From: Billgrantia aerodenitrificans
GTDB taxonomy: Bacteria; Pseudomonadota; Gammaproteobacteria; Pseudomonadales; Halomonadaceae
DNA: 64,000 bases
Direction: 5' to 3'
NCBI RefSeq assembly: GCF_021404405.1
Contig: NZ_JABFTV010000002.1
Location: 310,001-374,000 of the forward strand
A program made the translations under genes and the position numbers. Below, one piece after another: positions 34,623 to 43,147 of this stretch. The notes under the pieces were generated by a model. That model ran no database searches. It was not told the origin of the DNA and saw only the letters and a program-made list of their open reading frames with translations. Every line of letters begins with the position of its first letter. Positions within the stretch are counted from its first letter, which is position 1.

Positions 34623-35462
34623 ATGGATCGAAGGCTTGCGACGCTGCTGGAGACACGAGGGCTCTCGCCTCAGGGGGCGCTGCGCCCGCTGGGAGGCGGT
34701 GATATGGCGGCCGTTTACTGGCTGGAAACGGACCAGGGGGCGGTGGTGGCCAAGCAGGACGATGCGCAGCGCCTGGCCGGCGAGGCGGACGGGCTACGGG
34801 CGCTGCGTGAGGCGGGGAGTTCGCTACGGGTGCCCGAGGTGCTGGCGCTGGGCGACGGCTGGCTGGTGCTGGAGGCGCTGGTCAGCGGTTCGCGCTCGCC
34901 GCGCTCTGCCTCGGCGCTGGGCGAGGGCCTGCGTCAGCTGCATTCCCTCACCGCGAGCGAACATGGCTGGCCGCGTGACAACGCCTGTGGTCGTACGCCC
35001 CAGCCCAATGCGCCCATGGCCGACGGGCGAGCCTTCCAGCGCGAGCGTCGCCTGTTGCCGCTGGCGCAGGCCTGTCACGCGCGCGGGCTGCTCAACGCCC
35101 CCTTGCGTCGACGTATCGAAACCGTGGCGCAAGCGCTGGAGAGCTGGCTGCCCGATGCGCCGGCGAGTCTGCTGCACGGCGACCTCTGGTCCGGCAACGT
35201 GCTGCATACGCCTCAAGGCCCGGCAATCATCGACCCCGCGGTGTATCGCCACTATCCCGAGGTCGACCTGGCCATGTTGACGCTGTTCGGCTCGCCCGGC
35301 GATGTCTTCTTCGAGGCCTACTGGGACGGTAATGTACCGGGCGACTGGGCGCGGCGCGAGGCCCTGTTCCAGCTCTACCCGCTGCTCAATCATCTGCTGC
35401 TGTTCGGCGGCGGCTATCGGGGCGGTGTAGAACGCGCGGTAGCGGCCGTCGAATCCGGGTAG
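34623..35462 (+). CDS. Fructosamine kinase family protein
   Basis: This 279-residue protein has an aminoglycoside-phosphotransferase fold. The N-lobe carries LGGGDMAAVYWLET and VVAKQDD, the catalytic loop is LLHGDLWSGNVL (about 180-191) and the metal-binding IIDPAVYRHYPEVDLAM follows. It matches bacterial FN3K-like kinases, which phosphorylate fructosamine or ribulosamine adducts on proteins so that they decay. AAGGAGGGAGTCA precedes the ATG. Confidence 0.88.
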   Translation: MDRRLATLLETRGLSPQGALRPLGGGDMAAVYWLETDQGAVVAKQDDAQRLAGEADGLRALREAGSSLRVPEVLALGDGWLVLEALVSGSRSPRSASALGEGLRQLHSLTASEHGWPRDNACGRTPQPNAPMADGRAFQRERRLLPLAQACHARGLLNAPLRRRIETVAQALESWLPDAPASLLHGDLWSGNVLHTPQGPAIIDPAVYRHYPEVDLAMLTLFGSPGDVFFEAYWDGNVPGDWARREALFQLYPLLNHLLLFGGGYRGGVERAVAAVESG

Positions 35463-35520
35463 CGAGGATCGTTTCATTCAAGGGTACGTTTGAATCATCT
35501 TGCCGAGAGTGATGAAAAGT

Positions 35521-35538
35521 ACATACACTCGTGTATGT
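35521..35538. promoter_or_regulatory. Perfect palindrome upstream of the LpxR-like gene
   Basis: ACATACAC (35521-35528) and GTGTATGT (35531-35538) form an 8-bp perfect inverted repeat with a TC spacer, 27 bp before the start codon at 35565. It may be an operator or a short 5'-leader hairpin. Confidence 0.45.
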
Positions 35539-35564
35539 TAGGCTCGCTCAAGGAAGAGAACCTT

Positions 35565-36557
35565 ATGAATCGAGGCATCGGCGGTTTCATTCGGCGTGTC
35601 GTCGTTGGCTGCTTGCTGGCCACGCCGGCTTTAGCCGGCTCGGGCGTCGTGACGCTGCAAGTGGACAACGACGGCATGGTCAGCAGCGACGACGACCATT
35701 ACACCTCCGGGGTAGAGCTGCACTGGACCCGGGCGGTCTCGCCGCAGCACTGGAGCCAGCGCGTCACCCATGGCTTGCCCGGCGTGTGGCTCGGCTCGGT
35801 GGATGCCATCAGCTATCACCTGAGCTATCGCATGTACACGCCGGTTGAGGTGGAGCGCCGCGACCTGATCGAGGACGACCGCCCCTATGCCGGCCTGATC
35901 CTGGGCGGCCTGGCGCTATATGGCAGAGAGCCGCTGAGCGGTGCCTGGCATCGTGAAGAGGCATTCCAGCTCGACCTCGGCGCGGTCGGCCCCGTTACCT
36001 CCGCCGACAGCGTTCAGCGCGAGGTACACCGCTTCACCAACAGTCAGCGCCCCCGTGGCTGGTCTCACCAGTTGGGCAACGAGCCCATTCTCAACCTGGG
36101 CTATCGTCGCCATTGGTGGCAAAGCCATTCGCTGGGGTGGCTGGAGATGCAGCATGGCCCGGGCGTGTCGGCCTCTCTCGGTAACCTGTTGGTGCAGGCT
36201 GGCGGCGGCTACGGCCTGCGGCTCGGCCGCGGGCTCGATGCCAGCATGGGCTGGCCCTCCCTGAGCATCGAGCGCGGTGGCTATCGTCAGGTCGCGACGT
36301 CGCCAGGCAGCGGCTGGAATCTCTTTGCCGCGCTGCAGGGGCGCTACGTGGCGCACAATCTGCTGCTGGACGGCAACACCGTGCGCGACAGCCATTCGGT
36401 CGACCGTCGCGAGTGGGTCGGCGATGCCGTCGTCGGCGTGGCGCTGACCTTGCAGCAGTGGGAGGTGAGCCTGGCTCACGTGTGGCGTAGCAAGGAGTTC
36501 GAGGAGCAGGTGAACAGCACCGTGCACGGTGCGTTGTCGCTGAGCTATCGGTTCTGA
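35565..36557 (+). CDS. Lipid A 3'-O-deacylase-like (LpxR, DUF2219) outer-membrane protein
   Basis: This 330-residue protein has a signal peptide (about 1-25, ending TPALAGSG) and an all-beta barrel. LpxR-family motifs are DNDGMVSSDDDHYTSGVEL near the N-terminus, DDRPYAGLILGGLALYG (about 105-121) and the C-terminal aromatic LSLSYRF typical of outer-membrane insertion. LpxR removes the 3'-acyloxyacyl chain of lipid A. ATG 35565 follows AGGAAGAG; the upstream frame to 35490 adds 25 non-signal residues. Confidence 0.83.
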   Translation: MNRGIGGFIRRVVVGCLLATPALAGSGVVTLQVDNDGMVSSDDDHYTSGVELHWTRAVSPQHWSQRVTHGLPGVWLGSVDAISYHLSYRMYTPVEVERRDLIEDDRPYAGLILGGLALYGREPLSGAWHREEAFQLDLGAVGPVTSADSVQREVHRFTNSQRPRGWSHQLGNEPILNLGYRRHWWQSHSLGWLEMQHGPGVSASLGNLLVQAGGGYGLRLGRGLDASMGWPSLSIERGGYRQVATSPGSGWNLFAALQGRYVAHNLLLDGNTVRDSHSVDRREWVGDAVVGVALTLQQWEVSLAHVWRSKEFEEQVNSTVHGALSLSYRF

Positions 36558-36586
36558 CCCGGAAATCCCTTGCCTTGACCTGCATC

Positions 36587-36609
36587 GCCCCCGCCCTGGC
36601 GGCGGGGGC
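36587..36609. terminator. Convergent GC-rich stem-loop
   Basis: GCCCCCGCC (36587-36595) and GGCGGGGGC (36601-36609) form a perfect 9-bp stem with loop CTGGC between the converging LpxR-like and cynS genes. Confidence 0.65.
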
Positions 36610-36617
36610 GTGACCGC

Positions 36618-37058
36618 TTACCAGGCTTTGTAGGGCAGGAACTTGCCGTTCAGAGTTAGCAGTACCCGGTCGCCCTTGGGGTCCTCGACCTTGTCCACTT
36701 CCATGGTGAAGTCGATGGCGCTCATGATGCCGTCGCCGAACTTCTCCTGTACCACGTCCTTCAGCGTCTCGCCGTAGACCCCCACCACCTCGTAAAGGCG
36801 ATAGATGAATGGGTCCTGAGGGATCGCCTCGTCCCAGGCTTTGGTGGGGAAAGCCGTGAGAGCGTCAGCGACCTCGGTGTCGACCTCGAGCACGTCGCAC
36901 AGCTTGTGGGCTACCTCTCGGCTGGCGCTGTTCATGCCGTAGCAGGCCGAGGCGGTCCACACCGGCGACATGCCGATGGCCTTGCCGATCTCGTCCCAGC
37001 TCAGCTTCTTGCGGGCCTTGGCGGCGAGCAGGGTATGGCGCATTTCGAGCTTATCCAT
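36618..37058 (-). CDS. cynS: Cyanase (cyanate hydratase)
   Basis: This 146-residue cyanase converts cyanate and bicarbonate to ammonia and CO2 via carbamate. The N-terminal helix-turn-helix-like half (WDEIGKAIGMSPVWTASACYGMNSAS) and the C-terminal catalytic half are intact. The catalytic Arg, Glu and Ser triad fits YRLYEVVGVYGETLKDVVQEKFGDGIMSAIDF (about 90-121). The ATG at 37058 overlaps the stop of the transporter ATPase gene by 8 bp, so cynS is the last gene of a translationally coupled operon. Confidence 0.95.
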   Translation of the reverse strand: MDKLEMRHTLLAAKARKKLSWDEIGKAIGMSPVWTASACYGMNSASREVAHKLCDVLEVDTEVADALTAFPTKAWDEAIPQDPFIYRLYEVVGVYGETLKDVVQEKFGDGIMSAIDFTMEVDKVEDPKGDRVLLTLNGKFLPYKAW

Positions 37059-37998
37059 GATGTTTCTCCTTGGCGCTGAGGTTGACCAGCTTGGGTGAGG
37101 CGGATGCCGGCGCATCGGCCTTGTGGTACGTGGCCGGGGCGCTTGCCTCGGCGACGGGGTTGACCGGCCGCGGGTAGTGCAGGCCGCGTGAATCCTGGGA
37201 GAGCGTGCGCAGGTCGCTGGCGCGATTGACGAGGAAATCGACCAGGTAATTGCGCAGGGTGTAAAAGTGTGGATGCTTGACGATCTCGCCCCGGGAGCGT
37301 GGCCGCGGCAGGTCGATCTCAACCGCCTCGGCGATACGCGCCTCTGGGCCGTTGGTCATCAGGAAGATGCGATCGGCCAGCAGGATTGCCTCATCCACGT
37401 CGTGGGTGATCATGAACACCGTCTGGCGGTCCTGGCTCCAGATCTTGAGCAGCTCGTCCTGGATCACGCCACGGGTCAGTGCGTCCAGCGCACCGAAGGG
37501 CTCGTCGAGCAGCAGCAGCTCCGGCTTGGTGGCGAAGGCCCTGGCGATGCTGACCCGCTGGCGCATGCCGCCCGAGAGCTGGGCCGGCTTGCGCGTGATC
37601 ACTTCCTTGAGCCCGACCATCTCCAGGTAGTGCAGGCTGTGTTCGGTGACCTGGCTCTCCTTCCACTCGGGCCAGCGGGCACGCACGCCGAAACGCACGT
37701 TCTCCAGTGCCGTGAGCCACGGCAGCAGGCTGTAGTTCTGGAACACCACGCCGCGCTCGAGGCTGGGGCCGTCGATCTCGCGGCCATCCATGATCATGGC
37801 GCCGTCGCTCAGGCTGTCGAGCCCGGCCAGGGCGTTCATGATGGTCGACTTGCCGCAGCCGGAGTGGCCGATGATGCAGACGAACTCGCCCTTCTGCAGC
37901 TGGAAGCTGACGTTCTCGAAGACCGTGAGATCCGCGCTGCCCTTGCTGCCGGGAAAGCGCTTGGCGGCCTGTTGAACTTCCACGAAGGCATGACTCAT
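37051..37998 (-). CDS. cynD: Cyanate/nitrate-type ABC transporter ATP-binding protein
   Basis: This 315-residue ATPase of the NrtD/CynD/SsuB family has Walker A GHSGCGKST (about 43-51), signature LSGGMRQRVSIARAF (about 145) and Walker B LLLLDEPFGALD (about 165). GGAGTAAGCGCC precedes ATG 37998; the frame extends further upstream, but that part shadows the permease gene. The C-terminal extension of about 60 residues after the NBD (DLRTLSQDSRGLHYPRPVNP) occurs in NrtC/NrtD-type proteins. It lies between cynB and cynS. Confidence 0.9.
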   Translation of the reverse strand: MSHAFVEVQQAAKRFPGSKGSADLTVFENVSFQLQKGEFVCIIGHSGCGKSTIMNALAGLDSLSDGAMIMDGREIDGPSLERGVVFQNYSLLPWLTALENVRFGVRARWPEWKESQVTEHSLHYLEMVGLKEVITRKPAQLSGGMRQRVSIARAFATKPELLLLDEPFGALDALTRGVIQDELLKIWSQDRQTVFMITHDVDEAILLADRIFLMTNGPEARIAEAVEIDLPRPRSRGEIVKHPHFYTLRNYLVDFLVNRASDLRTLSQDSRGLHYPRPVNPVAEASAPATYHKADAPASASPKLVNLSAKEKHHG

Positions 37999-38003
37999 GG
38001 CGC

Positions 38004-38861
38004 TTACTCCTGATAGGTGACCAGCCGGGCGACGGAGGAGAGCGCGAGGTCGAGCAGCATGCCCACCACGCCGATCACCAGAATCGCGAAGATCACGCTG
38101 GTCAGGTCGAGGTTGTTCCATTCGTTCCACACGAAGTAACCGATGCCGGTGCCACCCACGAGCATTTCGGCGGCCACGATCACCAGCCAGGCAATGCCGA
38201 TGGAGATGCGCATGCCGGTGAGGATGGTGGGGGCCGCGGCGGGCAGGATGACCTTGAAGGCCGTCTTCAGCGGCGACAGCTCGTGGGTACGGGCCACGTT
38301 GACCCAGTCGCGGCGCACACCTGCCACACCGAAGGCAGTGTTGAGCAGCATCGGCCAGATCGAGCAGATGAAGATCACGAAGATGGCCGAGGCCTCGGCG
38401 TCGCGAATGATGAACAGGGCCAGCGGCATCCAGGCCAGCGGCGAGATCGGCCGCAGCACCTGGATATAGGGGTTGAGCGCGCGGTACATCAGCGGCGACA
38501 TGCCGATCAGAAAGCCCACGGGAATGGCGATCACCGCCGCCATCAGATAGCCGGTGAGCACCCGGTAGAGCGAATAGCCGAGCTGAATGCCGATGCCCTT
38601 GTCGTTGGGGCCGGCGTCGTAGAAGGGGTTGGAGAGCTCGACCCAGGCGCGTTCGAGAATCGCCGAGGGCGGCGGTACCCGTGCCGTCTCGTCGGCGCCT
38701 CCCATCAGCAGCTCGTATTCGCTGAGCTCCTCGCCGCCGCCCAGCACGGGCGCACGCTCGAGACCTTCCCACAGGCCCAGGCCCACGACCAGCAGCAGCA
38801 CGGCCAGCAGTGTGGCCCGAGCGTTCAGGCTCAGTTTCCATTCGGTGGTGGTGCGGTCCAT
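38004..38861 (-). CDS. cynB: Cyanate/nitrate-type ABC transporter permease
   Basis: This 285-residue permease has an N-terminal span, then a BPD-transport core (LGYSLYRVLTGYLMAAVIAIP). The EAA-like loop is ARTHELSPLKTAFKVILPAAAPTI (about 190-213). It belongs to the NrtB/CynB/SsuC group. It lies 1 bp from the binding-protein gene and 5 bp from the ATPase gene, so the operon is tight. An unusual polar stretch (about 40-80) between span 1 and the core is periplasmic by prediction. Confidence 0.9.
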   Translation of the reverse strand: MDRTTTEWKLSLNARATLLAVLLLVVGLGLWEGLERAPVLGGGEELSEYELLMGGADETARVPPPSAILERAWVELSNPFYDAGPNDKGIGIQLGYSLYRVLTGYLMAAVIAIPVGFLIGMSPLMYRALNPYIQVLRPISPLAWMPLALFIIRDAEASAIFVIFICSIWPMLLNTAFGVAGVRRDWVNVARTHELSPLKTAFKVILPAAAPTILTGMRISIGIAWLVIVAAEMLVGGTGIGYFVWNEWNNLDLTSVIFAILVIGVVGMLLDLALSSVARLVTYQE

Positions 38862-38862
38862 G

Positions 38863-40245
38863 TCAGCTCCTCCTCAGCGCGAAGCTCTCGACGTAGGCTT
38901 CGGGCTCGGTGTAGTCGAAGGTCTTGCCCATGATCTCGAACTGGCGGGCGTTCTCCTCCGGGGCGTCGTAGCCCAGTTCGCGCATCACCTCGCGGGCATC
39001 GGTGGCGAGATAGACGTCGCGGGCGATCTGCTGATAATCGATGTCGCCGTTGATGTAGCCCCAGCGCTTCATCTGGGTGAGGATCCATATCGCCATCGAG
39101 TGCCAGGGGAAGGGATCGAAGTCGATGCGGTCGGGCACGTTCTGCACGTTGCCCAGGCCATCGGCGAAGCGCCCGGTCAGCACCTGTTCGATCACCGTTA
39201 CCGGCTGGTTGAGATAGGCGGCGGGGGCGATGGCCTCGGCGATCTCGGCGCGGTTGGCCGGGTCGGAGGAGTACTGGGTGGCATCGACGATGGCGCGCAG
39301 CAGGGCGCCATAGGTGTTGGGGTTCTCGCGAGCGAAGCGCGCGCTGGTGGCGAAGGCGCAGCACGGGTGGCCGTCCCAGATCTCCTTGGTCAGTAGATGG
39401 ATGAAGCCGATCCGCTCATAGACCGCGCGCTGGTTGAACGGGTCGGGAGAGAGAAAGCCGTCGATGTTGCCGGCGCGCAGGTTGGCGACCATCTCGGGCG
39501 GCGGGATGACGCGAATCTGGATGTCCCGATCCGGATCGAGACCGTGTTCGGCCACGTAGTAGCGCAGCAGGAAGTTGTGCATCGAGTACTCGAAGGGCAC
39601 GCCGAAGGTGAAACCGCGCCACTGCTCGGGGTCGCGCTTGTCCTGATGGTCGTTGTGCAGCACGATCGCCTGGCCGTTGACGTTCTCGATGGCCGGCGCA
39701 ACGAAGTGCCGCGAACTGGAGCCGGCGCCCAGGGTCATGGCCAGCGGCATCGGCGTCAGCATGTGGGCGGCATCGAAGCGGTCGTTGAGCGAATTGTCGC
39801 GGATCAGCGCCCAGCCCGCGGCCTTGATCACGTTCACGTCGAGCCCGTAGCGTTCGTAGAAGCCCATGGGGTGGGCCATGATGATCGGCGTGGCGCAGGT
39901 GATGGGGATGAAGCCGATATCCAGCTGGCTCTTCTCCAGCGGCCCCAGGCTCTCCTGGGCGGCGGCCTTGATCGCGCCCAGCGGCAGAATGGTAGACAGC
40001 GCTGCCGCCACGGTACCGCCGCCGACCAGCTTCATGAACTGGCGGCGATGCATGTCGCTGTGGCCGAAGATGCCGCGCACCAGAGCGCTCTCCACGACGC
40101 GATCCATCATCGCTTCGCTGTCGCGTGGGGCGTCGCTGGCATCATCGCGGCTGGCCGAACACTCACCACAGCCGCAGTGGCGGCCATGGACCAGTGACTG
40201 ACGATGATCGAACGGGTTTCCCAGACTGTTGTGATCGTTGTTCAT
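38863..40245 (-). CDS. cynA: Cyanate/nitrate-type ABC transporter substrate-binding protein
   Basis: This 460-residue NrtA/CmpA-family binding protein has a twin-arginine motif (HRRQFMKLVGGG) unusually far in, near residue 65. The first 60 residues contain HGRHCGCGECSAS, a Cys/His-rich segment. After the Tat signal the mature protein follows the family pattern (LDIGFIPITCATPIIMAHPMGFYERYGL; HPCCAFATSARFARENP). The operon context (cynS at the end, CynF-type regulator divergent) points to cyanate rather than nitrate. A sigma-54 promoter lies about 90 bp upstream. Confidence 0.87.
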   Translation of the reverse strand: MNNDHNSLGNPFDHRQSLVHGRHCGCGECSASRDDASDAPRDSEAMMDRVVESALVRGIFGHSDMHRRQFMKLVGGGTVAAALSTILPLGAIKAAAQESLGPLEKSQLDIGFIPITCATPIIMAHPMGFYERYGLDVNVIKAAGWALIRDNSLNDRFDAAHMLTPMPLAMTLGAGSSSRHFVAPAIENVNGQAIVLHNDHQDKRDPEQWRGFTFGVPFEYSMHNFLLRYYVAEHGLDPDRDIQIRVIPPPEMVANLRAGNIDGFLSPDPFNQRAVYERIGFIHLLTKEIWDGHPCCAFATSARFARENPNTYGALLRAIVDATQYSSDPANRAEIAEAIAPAAYLNQPVTVIEQVLTGRFADGLGNVQNVPDRIDFDPFPWHSMAIWILTQMKRWGYINGDIDYQQIARDVYLATDAREVMRELGYDAPEENARQFEIMGKTFDYTEPEAYVESFALRRS

Positions 40246-40331
40246 GTGGTTCCCCTCGAGAACGCAGGTAATCGATTGCCTGCACTCGCCTGGTGCATGG
40301 GGACAAGGCGTGCCGGCACTCTCTCCTGCCA

Positions 40332-40347
40332 AGCGAGTCACGTGCCA
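40332..40347 (-). promoter_or_regulatory. Sigma-54 (-24/-12) promoter of the cyn operon
   Basis: On the minus strand TGGCACGTGACTCGCT matches TGGCAC-N5-TTGCW in 9 of 10 key bases, with GG and GC correctly 10 nt apart. It is followed about 90 nt later by the cynA start. The divergent gene encodes an AAA+ activator of sigma-54, which makes the assignment consistent. Confidence 0.8.
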
Positions 40348-40428
40348 TTCCTCGTGCTTTTCTTTCTAGTTTCGTAAAAACAATGGCTTGCAGGATGAGA
40401 GAGAGTGGCGGGAAAAGGCGACGATATG

Positions 40429-40483
40429 CGACGAAATTCCGTCATTGACGATATCTCGTTGCTTTCACGACGAAATGTCGTCA
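40429..40483. promoter_or_regulatory. Enhancer-like repeats between cynA and cynF
   Basis: CGACGAAATTCCGTCA (40429-40444) and CGACGAAATGTCGTCA (40468-40483) are 14/16 identical, and the second is a near-perfect dyad (CGACGA..TCGTC). A third, weaker dyad with core GACGATATCTCGT lies between them. The centres of the two strong copies are 39 bp apart and lie about 80-130 bp upstream of the -24/-12 promoter, the right place for CynF-binding upstream sites. They also flank the cynF start, allowing autoregulation. Confidence 0.65.
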
Positions 40484-40534
40484 CTGGTACGCTGCTTGTA
40501 TGGATCAGGGCAGACTTCCTGTTGGAGTTCCACC

Positions 40535-42469
40535 ATGTCTCTGCCCCAGGTACCGGAGCGCTTTGCCTTCGATCATGCCCCCATCGCCATGCTGCTGGCC
40601 GATCCCCGGGCCGACCGGCTGCTGGCCGCCAACGCCGAGGCGTGTCGCCTGCTGGGTGCCGACTTCGAGCGGCTCGCCTCACGCCCCTTCAGCCACTGCC
40701 TGGGACCTTCGTTGCCGATGTGGGTAGCGTTCAGCGACGAAACCCAGCAGCGCTCACCGGCCTGGTCCGACGACCTGCTGCTGTTCGATGTGCAGCGCGC
40801 TCCGCGCCGGGTGGAGGTGTACGGGCAGGCGCTGGACGAGCATTGCTTGATGTTCGGCGTGATCGAGCTCGACAAGGCCGAGCAGCGCCGGGCGCGGGCC
40901 GAACTGTGGCGGCGTCACCGTCGCGGTCATGTGGGCTGGGAGCGGGTCGAGCAGGTGTTCGAGCGCATCGAGCGGCAAAACCAGTTGATCCTGGGCGCCG
41001 CCGGGGAGGGCATCTACGGGCTCGACGCCGAGGGCCGCACCACCTTCGTCAACCCGGCCGCCGAGCGCATCCTGGGCTGGAGTAGCGAAGACATGGTCGG
41101 CCATGACGCTCACCTGATGTTCCACCACACCCATGCCGACGGCAGCCACTTTCCTGTGCAGCAGTGTCCGATTCACGCCTCCTTCAGCGATGGTCAGGTG
41201 CATCGGGTCGACAACGAGGTGTTCTGGCACAAGAACGGCGAGGCGATCCCGGTGGAGTACACCAGCACGCCGATCTTCGAGACCGGGCGGCTGGTGGGCG
41301 CCGTGGTGCTGTTCCGTGACATTCGCGAGCGCAAGCGGGCCGAACAGCAGCTGCGCGATGCCCTGGCCGAGGTGGAATCGCTAAGGCAGCGCCTGGAGCT
41401 GGAGAACCAGTATCTGCAGGAAGAGATCACCGCCGAGATCAACCATCGTGAGATCGTCGGCGAGAGTCCGGCAGTGGCCCACCTGGTGCGCCAGATCGCG
41501 CTGGTGGCGCCCACCGACGCCAACGTGCTGGTCACCGGCGAGTCGGGCACCGGCAAGGAGCTGATCGCCCGAGCGATCCACGCCGGCAGCAGCCGCAGCG
41601 ACCGGCCGCTGATTCGGGTCAACTGTGCGGCGATTCCCCGCGACCTGTTCGAAAGCGAGTTCTTCGGCCATGTGAAGGGAGCCTTCACCGGTGCGGTGAG
41701 CGATCGACCGGGACGCTTCGAGCTGGCCGATGGCGGGACCCTGTTTCTCGACGAGGTGGGGGAGATACCGCTGGAGCTGCAGAGCAAGCTGCTGCGGGTA
41801 CTGCAGGATCAGCAGTTCGAGCGAGTGGGCGACGATCGTACCCGCGAGGTGAACGTGCGTGTGATCGCGGCGACCAATCGTGAGCTGGGCGAGATGATCG
41901 CCGCCGGCCAGTTCCGCGAGGATCTCTACTTCCGCCTCAACGTCTTTCCCATCACCTCGGTACCTCTGCGCGAGCGAATCGGCGACGTGCCGCTGCTGGC
42001 CAACCATTTCCTGCGCCGTGCCTGTCAGAAGTTCAACAAGCCTGGCATGCGCATCCCACCGGCGCAGATGGAGGCGTTGAAGCGCTATCCCTGGCCGGGC
42101 AACATCCGCGAACTGGAGAACGTGATCGAGCGTCAGGTCATCGTCGCTCAGCGCCGTGACCTCGCCTTCGAGGAGCTGCTGTCGTCAACGGGCGCCGACA
42201 GCCTGGCGCTGCCGAGCTCGACGGCGCCGCTCGGGCGGGTAGGCCACGGGGAGGTGCGGGAACCGCAGACCGAACAGGAGATGACACGGCACCTGCGTGC
42301 CAATGCGGTAGCGGCGCTGCGCGCTTGTGGCGGCAAGATTTCGGGGCCGGGCGGTGCGGCAGAGCTATTGGGCCTGCCGCCGACTACCCTGCGTTCACGG
42401 CTCAGGGCATGGCGTATCGAGCCGCGGGACTATCGAGCCGAGCCGCGCGGGGCTCTTACATCTAGCTGA
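40535..42469 (+). CDS. cynF: Sigma-54-dependent PAS-domain activator of the cyn operon
   Basis: This 644-residue activator has two PAS domains (about 5-95 and 140-275, [24 protein letters not shown]), a coiled coil (about 270-300) and a sigma-54 AAA+ domain. Motifs are Walker [15 protein letters not shown] (sigma-54 contact loop) and Walker [16 protein letters not shown]-terminal Fis-type helix-turn-helix reads [20 protein letters not shown]. Order and orientation match CynF of the cynFABDS locus in Pseudomonas pseudoalcaligenes. ATG 40535 follows TTGGAG; the 49 extra upstream codons overlap the enhancer repeats. Confidence 0.88.
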   Translation: MSLPQVPERFAFDHAPIAMLLADPRADRLLAANAEACRLLGADFERLASRPFSHCLGPSLPMWVAFSDETQQRSPAWSDDLLLFDVQRAPRRVEVYGQALDEHCLMFGVIELDKAEQRRARAELWRRHRRGHVGWERVEQVFERIERQNQLILGAAGEGIYGLDAEGRTTFVNPAAERILGWSSEDMVGHDAHLMFHHTHADGSHFPVQQCPIHASFSDGQVHRVDNEVFWHKNGEAIPVEYTSTPIFETGRLVGAVVLFRDIRERKRAEQQLRDALAEVESLRQRLELENQYLQEEITAEINHREIVGESPAVAHLVRQIALVAPTDANVLVTGESGTGKELIARAIHAGSSRSDRPLIRVNCAAIPRDLFESEFFGHVKGAFTGAVSDRPGRFELADGGTLFLDEVGEIPLELQSKLLRVLQDQQFERVGDDRTREVNVRVIAATNRELGEMIAAGQFREDLYFRLNVFPITSVPLRERIGDVPLLANHFLRRACQKFNKPGMRIPPAQMEALKRYPWPGNIRELENVIERQVIVAQRRDLAFEELLSSTGADSLALPSSTAPLGRVGHGEVREPQTEQEMTRHLRANAVAALRACGGKISGPGGAAELLGLPPTTLRSRLRAWRIEPRDYRAEPRGALTSS

Positions 42470-42558
42470 AGGCTCTCACACCTAGCCGGCAGCACCGCTA
42501 TGCCTATACTGGAGGCTTGGCCGGTGCGCCGAGGGCGATGATGCCGGGGGGAAAGGTC

Positions 42559-42960
42559 ATGCACGAATCGAAAAAGCGGCGGTGGGGCGTCGTCGGTGGG
42601 CTTCTGCTGACAGGCTGTTTCGTGCTTGGCTCGAGCGCCTGGGCCGCGCCTGACGAGGCCGGAGCTACCAACCACGGAGCGCTCTTCCTGCCCGTGCAGC
42701 ACCCGCTGGCCTGGCATCGTGAGCACTGGCGTCAGCGCCGTCAGTTCGACCCTACGTTCACCATCGAACTCCCCTGGTTCCTCTTCGACCCCTATCTGCG
42801 TTGGGGCCACGCCCCGCGGCCGGATGAACCGGCACGGCCCGCTACCATCACCCCGCGCGAGCGCCGGCCTATCTGGCGGGACGACGTGGTAGGAACGGGC
42901 AGTGGGGAGCGGCTGGAGGTACATCCCGAAGGGCGGATACTGCGCAGCCGGCCACGTTAG
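42559..42960 (+). CDS. Small exported protein of unknown function
   Basis: This 133-residue protein has a signal peptide (GVVGGLLLTGCFVLGSSAWAAP); the LLLTGC segment could also be read as a lipobox. The mature part is Trp/Arg/Pro-rich (HPLAWHREHWRQRRQFDP, FLFDPYLRWG) with no recognised domain. ATG 42559 follows GGGGGAAAGG. Its TAG stop is the last three bases of a TTAG target duplication: a MITE begins at the next base, so the original 3' flank has been replaced. Confidence 0.6.
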   Translation: MHESKKRRWGVVGGLLLTGCFVLGSSAWAAPDEAGATNHGALFLPVQHPLAWHREHWRQRRQFDPTFTIELPWFLFDPYLRWGHAPRPDEPARPATITPRERRPIWRDDVVGTGSGERLEVHPEGRILRSRPR

Positions 42961-43102
42961 GGAAACACTGCACAAATGCCTGCGCGAGCGAATTGCTGCG
43001 TTGCGCGGTGCTCGGAATCCTCACATATACCCCATATGCTCCGGTTCCTGTGCTCCGTGCGCCTTGCACTTCATCTCGCTCGTCTATTTGTTCAGCGCTT
43101 CC
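42961..43102. mobile_element. MITE with IS5-type TTAG target duplication
   Basis: This 142-bp element begins GGAAACACTGCACAAAT and ends with the inverted counterpart ATTTGTTCAGCGCTTCC, flanked by the direct repeat TTAG (42957-42960 and 43103-43106). The YTAR-type 4-bp duplication is that of IS5-group transposition. It contains no ORF and has a hairpin-forming interior with GCGCGAGCG and CGCTCGTC subterminal repeats. A shorter relative lies at 61624-61716. Confidence 0.8.
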
Positions 43103-43147
43103 TTAGCGCCGCTTGGAACCAACTCGCTTTACGGTTGCTAAAAAGGG

